Positions 39,897-47,634 of a DNA stretch of 64,000 bases are shown piece by piece; position 1 is the stretch's first letter, and every line of letters begins with the position of its first letter. The position numbers and the translations under genes are program-made. Source of the DNA: Pseudonocardia ammonioxydans (GTDB lineage: Bacteria > Actinomycetota > Actinomycetes > Mycobacteriales > Pseudonocardiaceae); contig NZ_FOUY01000022.1 of NCBI RefSeq assembly GCF_900115005.1, positions 62,001-126,000 of the forward strand, given 5' to 3'. The notes beneath the pieces were generated by a model, which saw only the letters and a program-made list of their open reading frames with translations, ran no database searches and was not told where the DNA came from.

Positions 39897-42209
39897 GTGC
39901 ATCCGCAGGATCACTCCAGTCACACGTACAACACCAGCCCCGTACGCACCACACAGGACGAGCATGCCCCGGCCGAGTCCGGGCTGGGCGAGCACTCCCC
40001 GCCGGGCGGTGGCCGGTTCGGGCGGATGTTCCCGCACGCACGGGCCGATCTCTCGGCCTCGATCGTCGTCTTCCTCGTCGCGGTGCCGCTCTCGCTCGGT
40101 ATCGCCGTGGCCTCCGGCGCGCCGATCCTGGCGGGCCTCGTCGCCGCCGTCGTCGGTGCCGTCGTCGCCGGCCTGCTCGGCGGCTCCCCGCTGCAGGTCT
40201 CCGGGCCGGCGGCCGGCCTCACCGTGATCGTCGCCGAGCTCGTCGCGCGGTTCGGCTGGGAGGTCACCTGCCTGATCACCGCGGGCGCCGGCGTCCTGCA
40301 GATCGTCTTCGGGCTGACCCGGCTGGCGCGCTTCGCCCAGGCCATCCCGCCCGCCGCGGTGCACGGCATGCTCGCCGGCATCGGCGCCACGATCGCGCTG
40401 GGCCAGCTGAACGTCGTCCTCGGTGGTGAGTCGCAGACCGGCGGTGTCGCGTCGATGGCCGCGCTCCCCGGAGCCCTCGCCACCGTGTCCTGGCCGGCGT
40501 TGCTGCTCGGGTCCCTGGTCATCGGCGTCCTGCTGTTCTGGAAGCGCCTCCCCGGACGGATCACCGTGGTCCCCGCCGCGCTGGTCGCCGTCGTGTTCGC
40601 CACCGCCGTCTCGCTGCTGTTCACCGACGTCAGCCGCGTCCAGCTCGGCGGCTCGCTGCTGGAAGCACTGTCGACGCCGGTGCTGCCCGCGTCCGACTGG
40701 GCCGGCGTGCTGGGCGGCATGCTGACCGTCGCCCTGGTCGCGAGCGTCGAGTCCCTGCTGTCCGCGGTCGCCGTCGAACGGATGCGCCCGGGCCTGCGCA
40801 CCGACAACGACCGCGAGCTGCTCGGCCAGGGGGCCGCCAACACCGTCTCCGGCCTGATCGGTGGGCTGCCGGTCACCGGGGTGATCGTCCGGTCGGCGGC
40901 CAACGTGAACGCCGGCGCCCGGACCCGCGCCTCCGCCGTGCTGCACGGCGTCTGGATCGCGGTGTTCGCGATCGCGCTGATCGGTGTCATCGAGCTGATC
41001 CCGATGGCGGCCCTGGCCGGCCTGCTGATCATGATGGGTGTCGGGCTGATCAAGCCGGCCGACATCCGCACGGCGCGCACCCACGGCGAGCTGCCCGTCT
41101 ACGCCGTCACCCTGGCCGGGGTGGTGCTGCTGAACCTGCTCGAGGGCGTGCTGGCCGGGCTGGTGCTGGCCGGGCTGATGCTGCTGTGGCGGGCCGTGCG
41201 GGCGCGCCCGCGGCTGACCCGGCACGACGACGGCCGTTGCGAGCTGATCGTCGAGGGCTCGGTCAGCTTCCTGGCCGTCCCGCGCCTGGCCCGCGAACTG
41301 AACGCGGTGCCGCGCGGCGTCGACGTCACCGTCCGGCTGGCCACCGACTACCTCGACCACGCGGCCCGCGACCACCTGACGGCCTGGACGGCGCGGCACG
41401 AGGGCACCGGCGGGACCGTCGAGGTGATCGAACCGCAGCAGGCCGGGCACGCCGGTCCACCCGCCGCCCGCTTCCTGGCCTGGGGCGAGTGGCAGCGCAG
41501 TGCCGCGGGAGGAACCGATGCCGCGGGAGGAACCGATGCCGCGGGAGGAACCGATGCCGCGGGAGGAACCGATGGGGCCCTCGGCCCGCGGACGCCGGAA
41601 CCGGTGAGCGGCCGGGTGCCGTCCGTCATGATGATCACCTGCGCGGATTCCGGACCGCTGCCGCACCTGCCCGCGGGCGGGGAGCCGGACGACGTGTTCA
41701 CCGTGCAGAACGTCGGGAACCTGGTCGTCGGGCCGGGCACCGCGGCGGCCGTCGAGGTCGCGACGTCGGCGCCGGGCGTGCGGCTCCTCGCCGTCTGCGG
41801 GCACTCGGGCTGTGGTGCCATGGCGGGGCTGCGCGCGGGGGCCGCCGGCCGGGAGGGCCCGCTCGCGACCTGGCTGCGGCAGGCCCGCCCGGTGCTGCGG
41901 GCGCACGAGGCCGGCCACCCGGTCGCCGTCGCGGCCGCCCGGGACGGTGTCGACGAGGTCGACCAGCTGGCCATGGTCAACGTGGCCATGCAGCTGGAGA
42001 TGCTGCGCGCCAAGGAGGCGGTCGCCGGGGCCCCCGACGTCGAGAGCGTGGGGCTGTTCCACGACACCGCCACCGGCCGGGTACTGGTGCTCGACGAGGA
42101 CGCCCAGCGGTTCGTCGAGGTCGAGCCGGGCGACGGGTCCATCGGTGCGGACCGGACCGCGGCCGGGTACCGCATCGCCGTGGCGGCCCGCCGGATGCTG
42201 CGGGTCTGA
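39897..42209 (+). CDS. SulP-family anion transporter fused to a beta-carbonic anhydrase domain
   Basis: 770-residue fusion. Residues about 45-420 form the SulP/SLC26 membrane domain (GIAVASGAPILAGLVAAVVG, GGLPVTGVIVRSAANVNAGA). A STAS domain covers about 437-525, a linker with four AAGGTD repeats 536-559, and a beta-carbonic anhydrase domain about 575-770. Zinc ligands are C582 (CADSG), H636 and C639 (HSGCGAM). The catalytic Asp (D584) is kept, but the dyad partner, normally Arg in CxDSR, is Gly586. Such fusions are thought to be bicarbonate/sulphate transporters coupled to CO2 hydration. GTG 39897 has GGAGG 5 nt upstream. The missing Arg may mean low or no hydratase activity. Confidence 0.9.
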   Translation: MHPQDHSSHTYNTSPVRTTQDEHAPAESGLGEHSPPGGGRFGRMFPHARADLSASIVVFLVAVPLSLGIAVASGAPILAGLVAAVVGAVVAGLLGGSPLQVSGPAAGLTVIVAELVARFGWEVTCLITAGAGVLQIVFGLTRLARFAQAIPPAAVHGMLAGIGATIALGQLNVVLGGESQTGGVASMAALPGALATVSWPALLLGSLVIGVLLFWKRLPGRITVVPAALVAVVFATAVSLLFTDVSRVQLGGSLLEALSTPVLPASDWAGVLGGMLTVALVASVESLLSAVAVERMRPGLRTDNDRELLGQGAANTVSGLIGGLPVTGVIVRSAANVNAGARTRASAVLHGVWIAVFAIALIGVIELIPMAALAGLLIMMGVGLIKPADIRTARTHGELPVYAVTLAGVVLLNLLEGVLAGLVLAGLMLLWRAVRARPRLTRHDDGRCELIVEGSVSFLAVPRLARELNAVPRGVDVTVRLATDYLDHAARDHLTAWTARHEGTGGTVEVIEPQQAGHAGPPAARFLAWGEWQRSAAGGTDAAGGTDAAGGTDAAGGTDGALGPRTPEPVSGRVPSVMMITCADSGPLPHLPAGGEPDDVFTVQNVGNLVVGPGTAAAVEVATSAPGVRLLAVCGHSGCGAMAGLRAGAAGREGPLATWLRQARPVLRAHEAGHPVAVAAARDGVDEVDQLAMVNVAMQLEMLRAKEAVAGAPDVESVGLFHDTATGRVLVLDEDAQRFVEVEPGDGSIGADRTAAGYRIAVAARRMLRV
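41502..41573 (+). repeat. 4 x 18-bp tandem repeat in the SulP-CA linker
   Basis: Four identical copies of GCCGCGGGAGGAACCGAT encode (Ala-Ala-Gly-Gly-Thr-Asp)4 between the STAS and carbonic anhydrase domains. Each copy also carries GGGAGGAACCGATG, a Shine-Dalgarno plus out-of-frame ATG, so up to four internal initiation sites are created. The short frame they open ends at the TGA at about 41605. Confidence 0.9.
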
Positions 42210-42282
42210 CCCGGCCCCGGTGCGGCCCGATCGGGTCACGCGCCGCGGGAACAACGGGCCGGACCGGCTCGTTGCCCCCCGT

Positions 42283-42666
42283 ATGGCCACCGTGGATCTG
42301 ACCACCGACAACTTCAACGACGTCGTGGGCGCGCCCGGGGCGACGGTCCTGATCGACTTCTGGGCGTCCTGGTGCGGGCCGTGCAAGCAGTTCGCACCCG
42401 TGTACGACGAGGCGTCCGAGAAGCACCAGGACGTGACCTTCGGGAAGGTCGACACCGAGGCGCAGCAGGACCTCGCCGGGGCGTTCGGGATCTCCTCGAT
42501 CCCGACCGTCATGGCGGTCCGCGACGGTGTCGTCCTCTACTCCGAGCCCGGCGCGCTGCCCGCCGAGGCCCTGGAGGACCTGATCGGCCAGGTCAAGGCG
42601 GTCGACATGGACGAGGTGAAGGCTGCCGTCGCCGAGCAGGAGAAGGAGCAGGGCGAGCAGGGCTGA
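42283..42666 (+). CDS. trxA: Thioredoxin
   Basis: 127-residue thioredoxin with the active site WCGPC (C31, C34) and the conserved cis-proline in ISSIPTVMAV. The core is canonical; the last 25 residues form an Ala/Glu/Lys-rich helix (KAAVAEQEKEQGEQG), a tail longer than in E. coli TrxA. It reduces protein disulphides in the cytoplasm. No ribosome-binding site precedes ATG 42283. Confidence 0.93.
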   Translation: MATVDLTTDNFNDVVGAPGATVLIDFWASWCGPCKQFAPVYDEASEKHQDVTFGKVDTEAQQDLAGAFGISSIPTVMAVRDGVVLYSEPGALPAEALEDLIGQVKAVDMDEVKAAVAEQEKEQGEQG

Positions 42667-42689
42667 CCCACCCGCCCCACCGTCCACCG

Positions 42690-42722
42690 ACCGGCCCCGC
42701 ACACACCGTGTGCGGGGCCGGT
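42690..42722. terminator. Bidirectional terminator between trxA and the cupin gene
   Basis: ACCGGCCCCGCACAC (42690-42704) and GTGTGCGGGGCCGGT (42708-42722) form a perfect 15-bp stem with a 3-nt loop, lying 23 nt after the thioredoxin stop and 6 nt beyond the stop of the converging cupin gene. It is the strongest hairpin I found in the window. Confidence 0.9.
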
Positions 42723-42728
42723 TCCGTG

Positions 42729-43064
42729 TCAGGACAGTTTCTCGGCGACGGTGAGCAGCACCGCCGAGTCCTCGACGGCGTGCAGCGCGTGCCGGCGGGG
42801 CGGGATCGTCAGCAGGTCCCCGGCCGACCCCTCGACCGCGTCGTCCCCGGCGACGAGCCGGACCCGGCCCCGCAGCACCTGCAGGGTCGCCTCGCCGGGG
42901 CTCTCGTGCTCGGCGAGCTCGCGCCCGGCGGCCAGCGCGATCAGGGTCTGGCGCAGGACGTTGTCGTGGCCGCCGCGCACCGTGTGCGCCGCCCGGCCGC
43001 TGCCGGCCTCACGGGCGAGTTCCAGGTGCCGGTCGGCCTCGTCGGTCAGCGACACGATCTCCAC
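42729..43064 (-). CDS. Small cupin-domain protein
   Basis: 111-residue single-domain cupin. Motif 1-like EHESPGEATLQVLRGRVRLV and motif 2-like GDLLTIPPRRHALHAVEDSA give a complete beta barrel with His and Glu metal-ligand candidates. I start at GTG 43064 because GAGAGAGGAG precedes it; an upstream GTG at 43151 would overlap the divergent neighbour. Cupins this small can be metal-dependent enzymes or small-molecule binders; no function can be assigned. Confidence 0.8.
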   Translation of the reverse strand: MEIVSLTDEADRHLELAREAGSGRAAHTVRGGHDNVLRQTLIALAAGRELAEHESPGEATLQVLRGRVRLVAGDDAVEGSAGDLLTIPPRRHALHAVEDSAVLLTVAEKLS

Positions 43065-43153
43065 GGCGTGCTCCTCTCTCGTCGGAGGCTCCAGGTTCCC
43101 AGCCCGGGCCCACCGCGTGTACCGGTCGCCGGCCGGTGCGGCAGGCTGCACGC

Positions 43154-43726
43154 ATGGCGATCAACTGGGGGAGGGTCCTGCGCAAGGCCGCCGAGGTGGC
43201 GGTGCAGCTGCTGAAGGACTCACAGAAGTCACAGTCGGCACAGAAGTCCCAGCCGGCACGGAAGTCCCAGCCGGCACAGAAATCGCAGCCCGCACAGCAC
43301 GCGCAGCGGGGCCGCCCGGCACCGGCGCCGCCGGTCCGCACCGCACCCACCGGCGACCGGGCCCGGGAGATCGTCTACGCGCCGGAGCCGGACGGCGCCG
43401 CGGACCCGGGCGAGATCGTGTGGACCTGGGTGCCCTACGAGGAGGACCCGGCCCAGGGCAAGGACCGGCCGCTGCTGGTCGTCGGGCGCTCCGGCGCCGA
43501 CCTGCTCGGGCTGATGCTGTCCAGCCAGGACAAGCGGGCCGGCGACCCGGACTGGGTCGGGATCGGTTCGGGTGCCTGGGACCGCGCGGGTCGTGACTCC
43601 TACATCCGGCTGGACCGGGTGCTCGAGGTCGAGGAGCACGGGATCCGGCGGGAGGGTGCGGTGCTCGACCGGGCCCTGTTCGACCGGGTCGCCGGGCAGC
43701 TGCGGTCGCGCTACGGCTGGCGCTGA
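43154..43726 (+). CDS. PemK/MazF-like domain protein with N-terminal Gln/Lys/Ser repeats
   Basis: 190-residue protein. Residues 1-22 form an amphipathic helix (NWGRVLRKAAEVAVQLLK). Residues 24-47 are four six-residue QKSQPA-type repeats (18-bp units, 43223-43294). The C-terminal part (about 75-190) contains GEIVWTWVPYEEDPAQGKDRP and LLVVGRSGADLLGLMLSSQD, resembling the PemK/MazF ribonuclease fold. No antitoxin gene is adjacent: the neighbours are a cupin and a tetR. It may therefore be a solitary PemK-like protein as found in many actinobacteria; toxicity is uncertain. Confidence 0.65.
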   Translation: MAINWGRVLRKAAEVAVQLLKDSQKSQSAQKSQPARKSQPAQKSQPAQHAQRGRPAPAPPVRTAPTGDRAREIVYAPEPDGAADPGEIVWTWVPYEEDPAQGKDRPLLVVGRSGADLLGLMLSSQDKRAGDPDWVGIGSGAWDRAGRDSYIRLDRVLEVEEHGIRREGAVLDRALFDRVAGQLRSRYGWR

Positions 43727-43750
43727 CCCTCCGATGATCCCGGTTCGGGT

Positions 43751-43780
43751 TTGAATTGCGAGAGCATGCTCTCGTAATGT
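43751..43780 (+). promoter_or_regulatory. tetR promoter with palindromic operator in the spacer
   Basis: TTGAAT (43751-43756) and TAATGT (43775-43780) are spaced 18 nt apart, and the spacer ends with the perfect 16-bp palindrome CGAGAGCATGCTCTCG (43759-43774) abutting the -10. The GTG of the TetR gene follows 6 nt after the -10, so the message is probably leaderless. An operator here would block RNA polymerase directly, giving tight autorepression. Confidence 0.85.
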
Positions 43781-43786
43781 GGTGAG

Positions 43787-44461
43787 GTGAGCCTCACTGC
43801 ACCGACCGGCGGCCGGCGTCGCGGTCGCCCGCCGGCGCTGTCCCCGGACACGATCGCCGACGCCGTGCTGACCGTCGGCTTCCCCACGCTCACCTTCGCC
43901 GCCGTCGCCGCGCGGCTGGGTGTCGGCCAGGCGACCCTCTACCGGCACGCGGCCAACCGGGACGAGCTGGTGCGGCTCGGCATCGACCTCGCCCTGCGCC
44001 GCACCGACTGGCCGGACCTGACCGGCCCGTGGAAGCCGCTGCTGGAGCGCTGGGCGGTCGCGTCCTGGCGGGTCTGGGAACGCCACCCCGGCGCGGTCGC
44101 CGAGGTGGGGCGCGGGATCGTGCCGCCGTCGATCGTGGTGCTCGCCGACCGGGTCGGTGCGGCCCTGGTGGAGCGCGGGTTCACCGCGCCGGACGCGGTG
44201 CTGGCCGTCGACCTCGTGTTCGACCTGGCCGCGGACAACCGGCGCGGCATCGAGGTCTACGACGCGCCCGGCGGCGGGCAGCGCGACCTGCTGGAACAGC
44301 AGTGGCGGTCGGCGCCGCCCGCGGCGGCCGCGGCCGGGGTCCGCGCCGAGATGGTGCACGCGCTCCGGGCGTCGCCGATCGACTGGTTCCTCGGCAAGCT
44401 GCGCATCGTGCTCGCCGGCATCGACCGTGAGCTGGCCCCGCCCGTGAGCCGGCCGCCCTGA
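43787..44461 (+). CDS. TetR-family transcriptional repressor
   Basis: 224-residue TetR-type regulator. The helix-turn-helix lies at about residues 34-56 (FAAVAARLGVGQATLYRHAA), preceded by an Arg-rich N-terminal arm. The C-terminal ligand domain is all helical and not specific. It precedes an MFS exporter by 82 nt in the same direction, so both are likely controlled through the palindrome upstream, the standard TetR-efflux pair. The inducer is unknown. Confidence 0.9.
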   Translation: MSLTAPTGGRRRGRPPALSPDTIADAVLTVGFPTLTFAAVAARLGVGQATLYRHAANRDELVRLGIDLALRRTDWPDLTGPWKPLLERWAVASWRVWERHPGAVAEVGRGIVPPSIVVLADRVGAALVERGFTAPDAVLAVDLVFDLAADNRRGIEVYDAPGGGQRDLLEQQWRSAPPAAAAAGVRAEMVHALRASPIDWFLGKLRIVLAGIDRELAPPVSRPP

Positions 44462-44543
44462 GCCCGCACCCACCGCTCCAGCGCCCCAGGTCTCCCGGCC
44501 CGCGCCGTTCCCCACCACCACCTGCTCACCCGAAGGATCGGCC

Positions 44544-45809
44544 ATGACCGTACGACCCGCCGCCGCACCGGACGGCACCACGCCCCGACCACAGATCGGG
44601 CTGCTGCTCGGTGCGGTGTTCCTGGTCTTCCTGGGCCAGATGACGCTCAACCCGGTCATCGCCCCGCTCTCCCGCGAGGTCGGCCTGGCCGAGTGGCAGA
44701 TCGGCGTCACGATCAGCACTGCGGCCGTGATGGTCGTGCTCACCAGCCAGTTCTGGGGCCGTCGTTCGCAGTCCTGGGGCCGCAAGCCGGTCCTGGCCGG
44801 CGCGCTGGCCCTGGGCGTGGGAACGATGACGCTGTTCGCGCTGGTGGCCTGGCTGGGCATGACCGGGATCGTGACCGGCACGGTGCTGTTCGTGCTGTTC
44901 GTCCTGCTGCGCGGGCTCGGGTTCGGCACCGCGATCGCCGCGGTCCCACCGACCGCGCAGGCCTACATCGCCGACGTCACCACCGACGAGCAGGCCCGGG
45001 TGAAGGGCATGGCGGGCATCGGTGCGGTGCAGGGCGGCGCGATGATCGCGGGGTCGGTCGTCGGCGGCGTGCTGTCGGTGTTCGGGCTGATCACGCCGCT
45101 GATCGCGGTCCCACTGCTGCTCGCGGCGGGTCTCGTGCTGCTCGTGGTCCGGCTGCGCCGCGAGCCCCGCACCGAGCTGATCGAGGAACCCGTCCGGGTG
45201 CGGCCGGGGGACCCGCGGGTCTGGCCGTTCCTGCTGGCCGGGTTCGGGATGTTCACCTCGCTCGGCTTCATCCAGGTGATCACGGGGTTCCTCGTGCAGG
45301 ACCGGCTGGGTCTCGACGCCGAGACCACCGGCCTGGTCACCGGCGGCGCGCTGCTGACCGCCGGGATCGGCATGGTCCTCGCGCAGGGTGTCGTCGTGCC
45401 GCGCAGCCGCTGGACGGCGCCGACCTTGCTGCGAGTCGGTGGTGCCGTCGCGTTCGCGGGGTTCGCGCTGCTGGTCCCGGATGCCGGCGGGGTGTTGCTG
45501 TTCGTCGCGGTCCTGCTCATCGGGCTCGGGCTCGGTACCGCGATGCCCGGCTACACCGCCGGGCCGACGCTCCTGGTCCGCCGCGAGGAGCAGGGCGGCC
45601 TGGCCGGGCTGACCAGTGCGACCACCGGGCTGACGTTCGTGATCGCCCCCACCGCAGGCACCGTGCTGTACGGCGTGTGGGCGCCGCTGCCGGTCGTCGT
45701 CGCGGCGGTGGTGATGGGCCTGATGAGCGTGTTCGTCCTGCTGCACCCGCGGTTCCGCCGGGTGCCCGCGGTCCCGGCCGCGACCGTGGGGTCGGCCCCG
45801 GCTGCGTGA
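44544..45809 (+). CDS. MFS transporter (drug exporter-like)
   Basis: 421-residue major facilitator with 12 predicted transmembrane helices. The motif A-like loop between helices 2 and 3 reads GRRSQSWGRKPVL, and the sequence around helix 5 is consistent with the 12-helix drug:proton antiporter group. It lies behind a tetR gene, which supports efflux of a ligand sensed by that repressor. A CCGAAGGATC ribosome-binding region precedes the ATG. Confidence 0.88.
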   Translation: MTVRPAAAPDGTTPRPQIGLLLGAVFLVFLGQMTLNPVIAPLSREVGLAEWQIGVTISTAAVMVVLTSQFWGRRSQSWGRKPVLAGALALGVGTMTLFALVAWLGMTGIVTGTVLFVLFVLLRGLGFGTAIAAVPPTAQAYIADVTTDEQARVKGMAGIGAVQGGAMIAGSVVGGVLSVFGLITPLIAVPLLLAAGLVLLVVRLRREPRTELIEEPVRVRPGDPRVWPFLLAGFGMFTSLGFIQVITGFLVQDRLGLDAETTGLVTGGALLTAGIGMVLAQGVVVPRSRWTAPTLLRVGGAVAFAGFALLVPDAGGVLLFVAVLLIGLGLGTAMPGYTAGPTLLVRREEQGGLAGLTSATTGLTFVIAPTAGTVLYGVWAPLPVVVAAVVMGLMSVFVLLHPRFRRVPAVPAATVGSAPAA

Positions 45810-45861
45810 CGCCCACGAGGGAACGGCGGAATTCGGGTAGCGCCGGACGGCGCAACCGGTC

Positions 45862-45957
45862 TAGGCTCACCGCCATCATGGAGCTGTAGACGACGCCACC
45901 GACCGCGGACGCGGCACACGCCCCCGCCGGTCTCCCTCCGTTCACGGAGACGTCGTC
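45862..45957 (+). promoter_or_regulatory. Attenuator-like leader of the ABC-F gene
   Basis: A -10 TAGGCT (45862-45867) would start the transcript near 45875. A three-codon frame (45878-45889) follows at once. Downstream, CTCCG-TTCA-CGGAG (45936-45949) and the wider GTCTCC...GGAGAC (45930-45951) hide the GGAG ribosome-binding site. GACGACG (45889-45895) can pair with CGTCGTC (45951-45957), directly before the start codon. Several ABC-F resistance genes are induced when a drug stalls a ribosome on a short leader frame, and this layout fits that mechanism; the induction itself is inferred. Confidence 0.6.
45878..45889 (+). CDS. Three-residue leader peptide (Met-Glu-Leu)
   Basis: ATG GAG CTG TAG opens about 3 nt after the predicted transcript start, so it would be initiated leaderlessly. 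Its stop codon overlaps the first base of GACGACG, the upstream arm of the inverted repeat that can cover the ABC-F start region. A ribosome stalled here would prevent that pairing. Function inferred from position. Confidence 0.45.
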   Translation: MEL

Positions 45958-47628
45958 GTGTCATCCAGCACCGACCTGCAGGCCCTCACCGCGCACGGCC
46001 TGGTCCGTTCCTTCGCCACCCGCGCCGGACGCCCGCCCGTCCTCGACGGGATCGACCTCACCGTCGCACCCGGGACCCGGCTGGGGCTGATCGGGGAGAA
46101 CGGCGCAGGCAAGTCCACGCTGCTGCGGCTGCTGGCCGGAGCGGACACCCCGGACTCGGGCACCGTGTCCGCGCCGGCCGACCTGGTGTACCTGCCGCAG
46201 GAACCCGACGCCGGCGAGCACGGCACCGTCGGCGAGCTGCTCGACGGCGCGCTGCGCCCGCTGCACGACGCGGTCGCCGCGCTCGAACGGCTCGCCGGGC
46301 GGATGGCCGACGGCAGCAACGTCGGCGGGGAGGACGTCGGCGGGGAGTACGACCGGGTCCTCGCCTGGGCCGTCGCGCACGACGCGTGGGACGCCGACCG
46401 TCGCGCCGAGGTCACCGCGGGCACCCTCGGTGTGGCCGGCCTGGACCGGGAACGGCCGGTCACGACGCTGTCCGGCGGGCAGCGGACCCGGCTCGCGATG
46501 ACCGCCGCGCTGGTCCGCCGCCCGGCCGTGCTGCTGCTCGACGAACCCACCAACCATCTCGACGACGACGCGCTCGACCTCCTCGAACGCGCGTTGCCCG
46601 AGCTGCCCGGCGTGGTCGTGGCGGCGAGCCACGACCGCACCTTCCTCGACCGGGTGTGCACCGAGCTGTTCGACCTCGATGCCGGTGCGCTCGGCACCGA
46701 CGGGAACGGCGGGCGCCGCTTCGGTGGCTCGTTCACCGACTACCTGGCCGAGCAGGCCGCGAGCCGCCGGCGCTGGGAGGAACGGTTCGCCGAGCAGCAG
46801 GAGCGCATCGGCGAGCTCCGCGAGCGGACCCGGATCTCGACCCGGGCGATCGCGCCCGGCCGGGGGCCGCGCGACAACGACAAGTTCATCGTCAAGTTCA
46901 AGGGGGCGAACGTCGAGCGCACCCGGGCCCGCCGGATCGACGACGCCCGCCGTCGCCTGGCCGTTGCCGAGCGCGAGGCGCTGCCCCGGCCGCCGCGGCC
47001 GCTGCGGTTCACCGGCCGGCTGACCGGGGACCGCGCCGGTGGTCCCGGCAACGGCGCCGGTGGCGGTCTCGCGGTACAGGTCCGGGGCCTGCGCGTGGCC
47101 GGACGGGTGCGGCTGGGTCTGCTCGACCTGGCCGTGGGGGAGAAGCTGCTGGTCACCGGGCCGAACGGCTCGGGGAAGTCGACGTTGCTCGCCGTCCTGC
47201 ACGGGGATCTCGTCCCGGACGCCGGGGCCGTCGACGTGCGGGCCGACCGGGTCGGGTTGCTCGCCCAGGACCCGGAGGTCGGTCCCCTCGACCGGACGGC
47301 CCGTGCGGCCTACGCCGCGCTGCTCGGTCCGGAGCTCGCCGAGCGGCTGCCGCTGGGCGAGCTGGGCCTGCTGCACCCGCGCGAGCACGGCACCCTCGTC
47401 GGGGAGCTGTCGCTGGGGCAGCGCCGCCGGCTCGCGCTGGCCGTCGCGATCGCCGATGCCCCGGACCTGCTGTTGCTCGACGAGCCGACCAACCACGTCT
47501 CGCTGCGGCTGGCCGGCGAGCTCGAGGAGGCGATCGGGACCGCACCGGGCGCCGTCGTCGTCACCTCGCACGACCGCTGGCTGCGCCGGCGCTGGACGGG
47601 TCGCGAGCTCGCGCTCCCGGGCGGGTGA
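45958..47628 (+). CDS. ABC-F family ATPase (ribosome protection type)
   Basis: 556-residue protein with two ABC ATPase domains and no membrane segments. First domain: Walker A GENGAGKST (46-54), LSGGQ signature, DEPTNHLD. Linker: Arg/Glu-rich coiled coil (RRRWEERFAEQQERIGELRE) with DNDKFIVKFKG. Second domain: GPNGSGKST, LSLGQ, DEPTNHVS. Antibiotic-resistance ABC-F proteins displace drugs from the ribosome. The attenuator-like leader and neighbouring efflux system favour a resistance role over a housekeeping EttA-type role. GTG 45958. Confidence 0.9.
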   Translation: MSSSTDLQALTAHGLVRSFATRAGRPPVLDGIDLTVAPGTRLGLIGENGAGKSTLLRLLAGADTPDSGTVSAPADLVYLPQEPDAGEHGTVGELLDGALRPLHDAVAALERLAGRMADGSNVGGEDVGGEYDRVLAWAVAHDAWDADRRAEVTAGTLGVAGLDRERPVTTLSGGQRTRLAMTAALVRRPAVLLLDEPTNHLDDDALDLLERALPELPGVVVAASHDRTFLDRVCTELFDLDAGALGTDGNGGRRFGGSFTDYLAEQAASRRRWEERFAEQQERIGELRERTRISTRAIAPGRGPRDNDKFIVKFKGANVERTRARRIDDARRRLAVAEREALPRPPRPLRFTGRLTGDRAGGPGNGAGGGLAVQVRGLRVAGRVRLGLLDLAVGEKLLVTGPNGSGKSTLLAVLHGDLVPDAGAVDVRADRVGLLAQDPEVGPLDRTARAAYAALLGPELAERLPLGELGLLHPREHGTLVGELSLGQRRRLALAVAIADAPDLLLLDEPTNHVSLRLAGELEEAIGTAPGAVVVTSHDRWLRRRWTGRELALPGG

Positions 47629-47634
47629 GCGGGC

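Noticed and set aside
39441..42512. Open frame of 1023 codons antisense to the SulP-CA gene
   Set aside because: Opposite a gene with conserved transporter, STAS and carbonic anhydrase motifs; no domain recognised.
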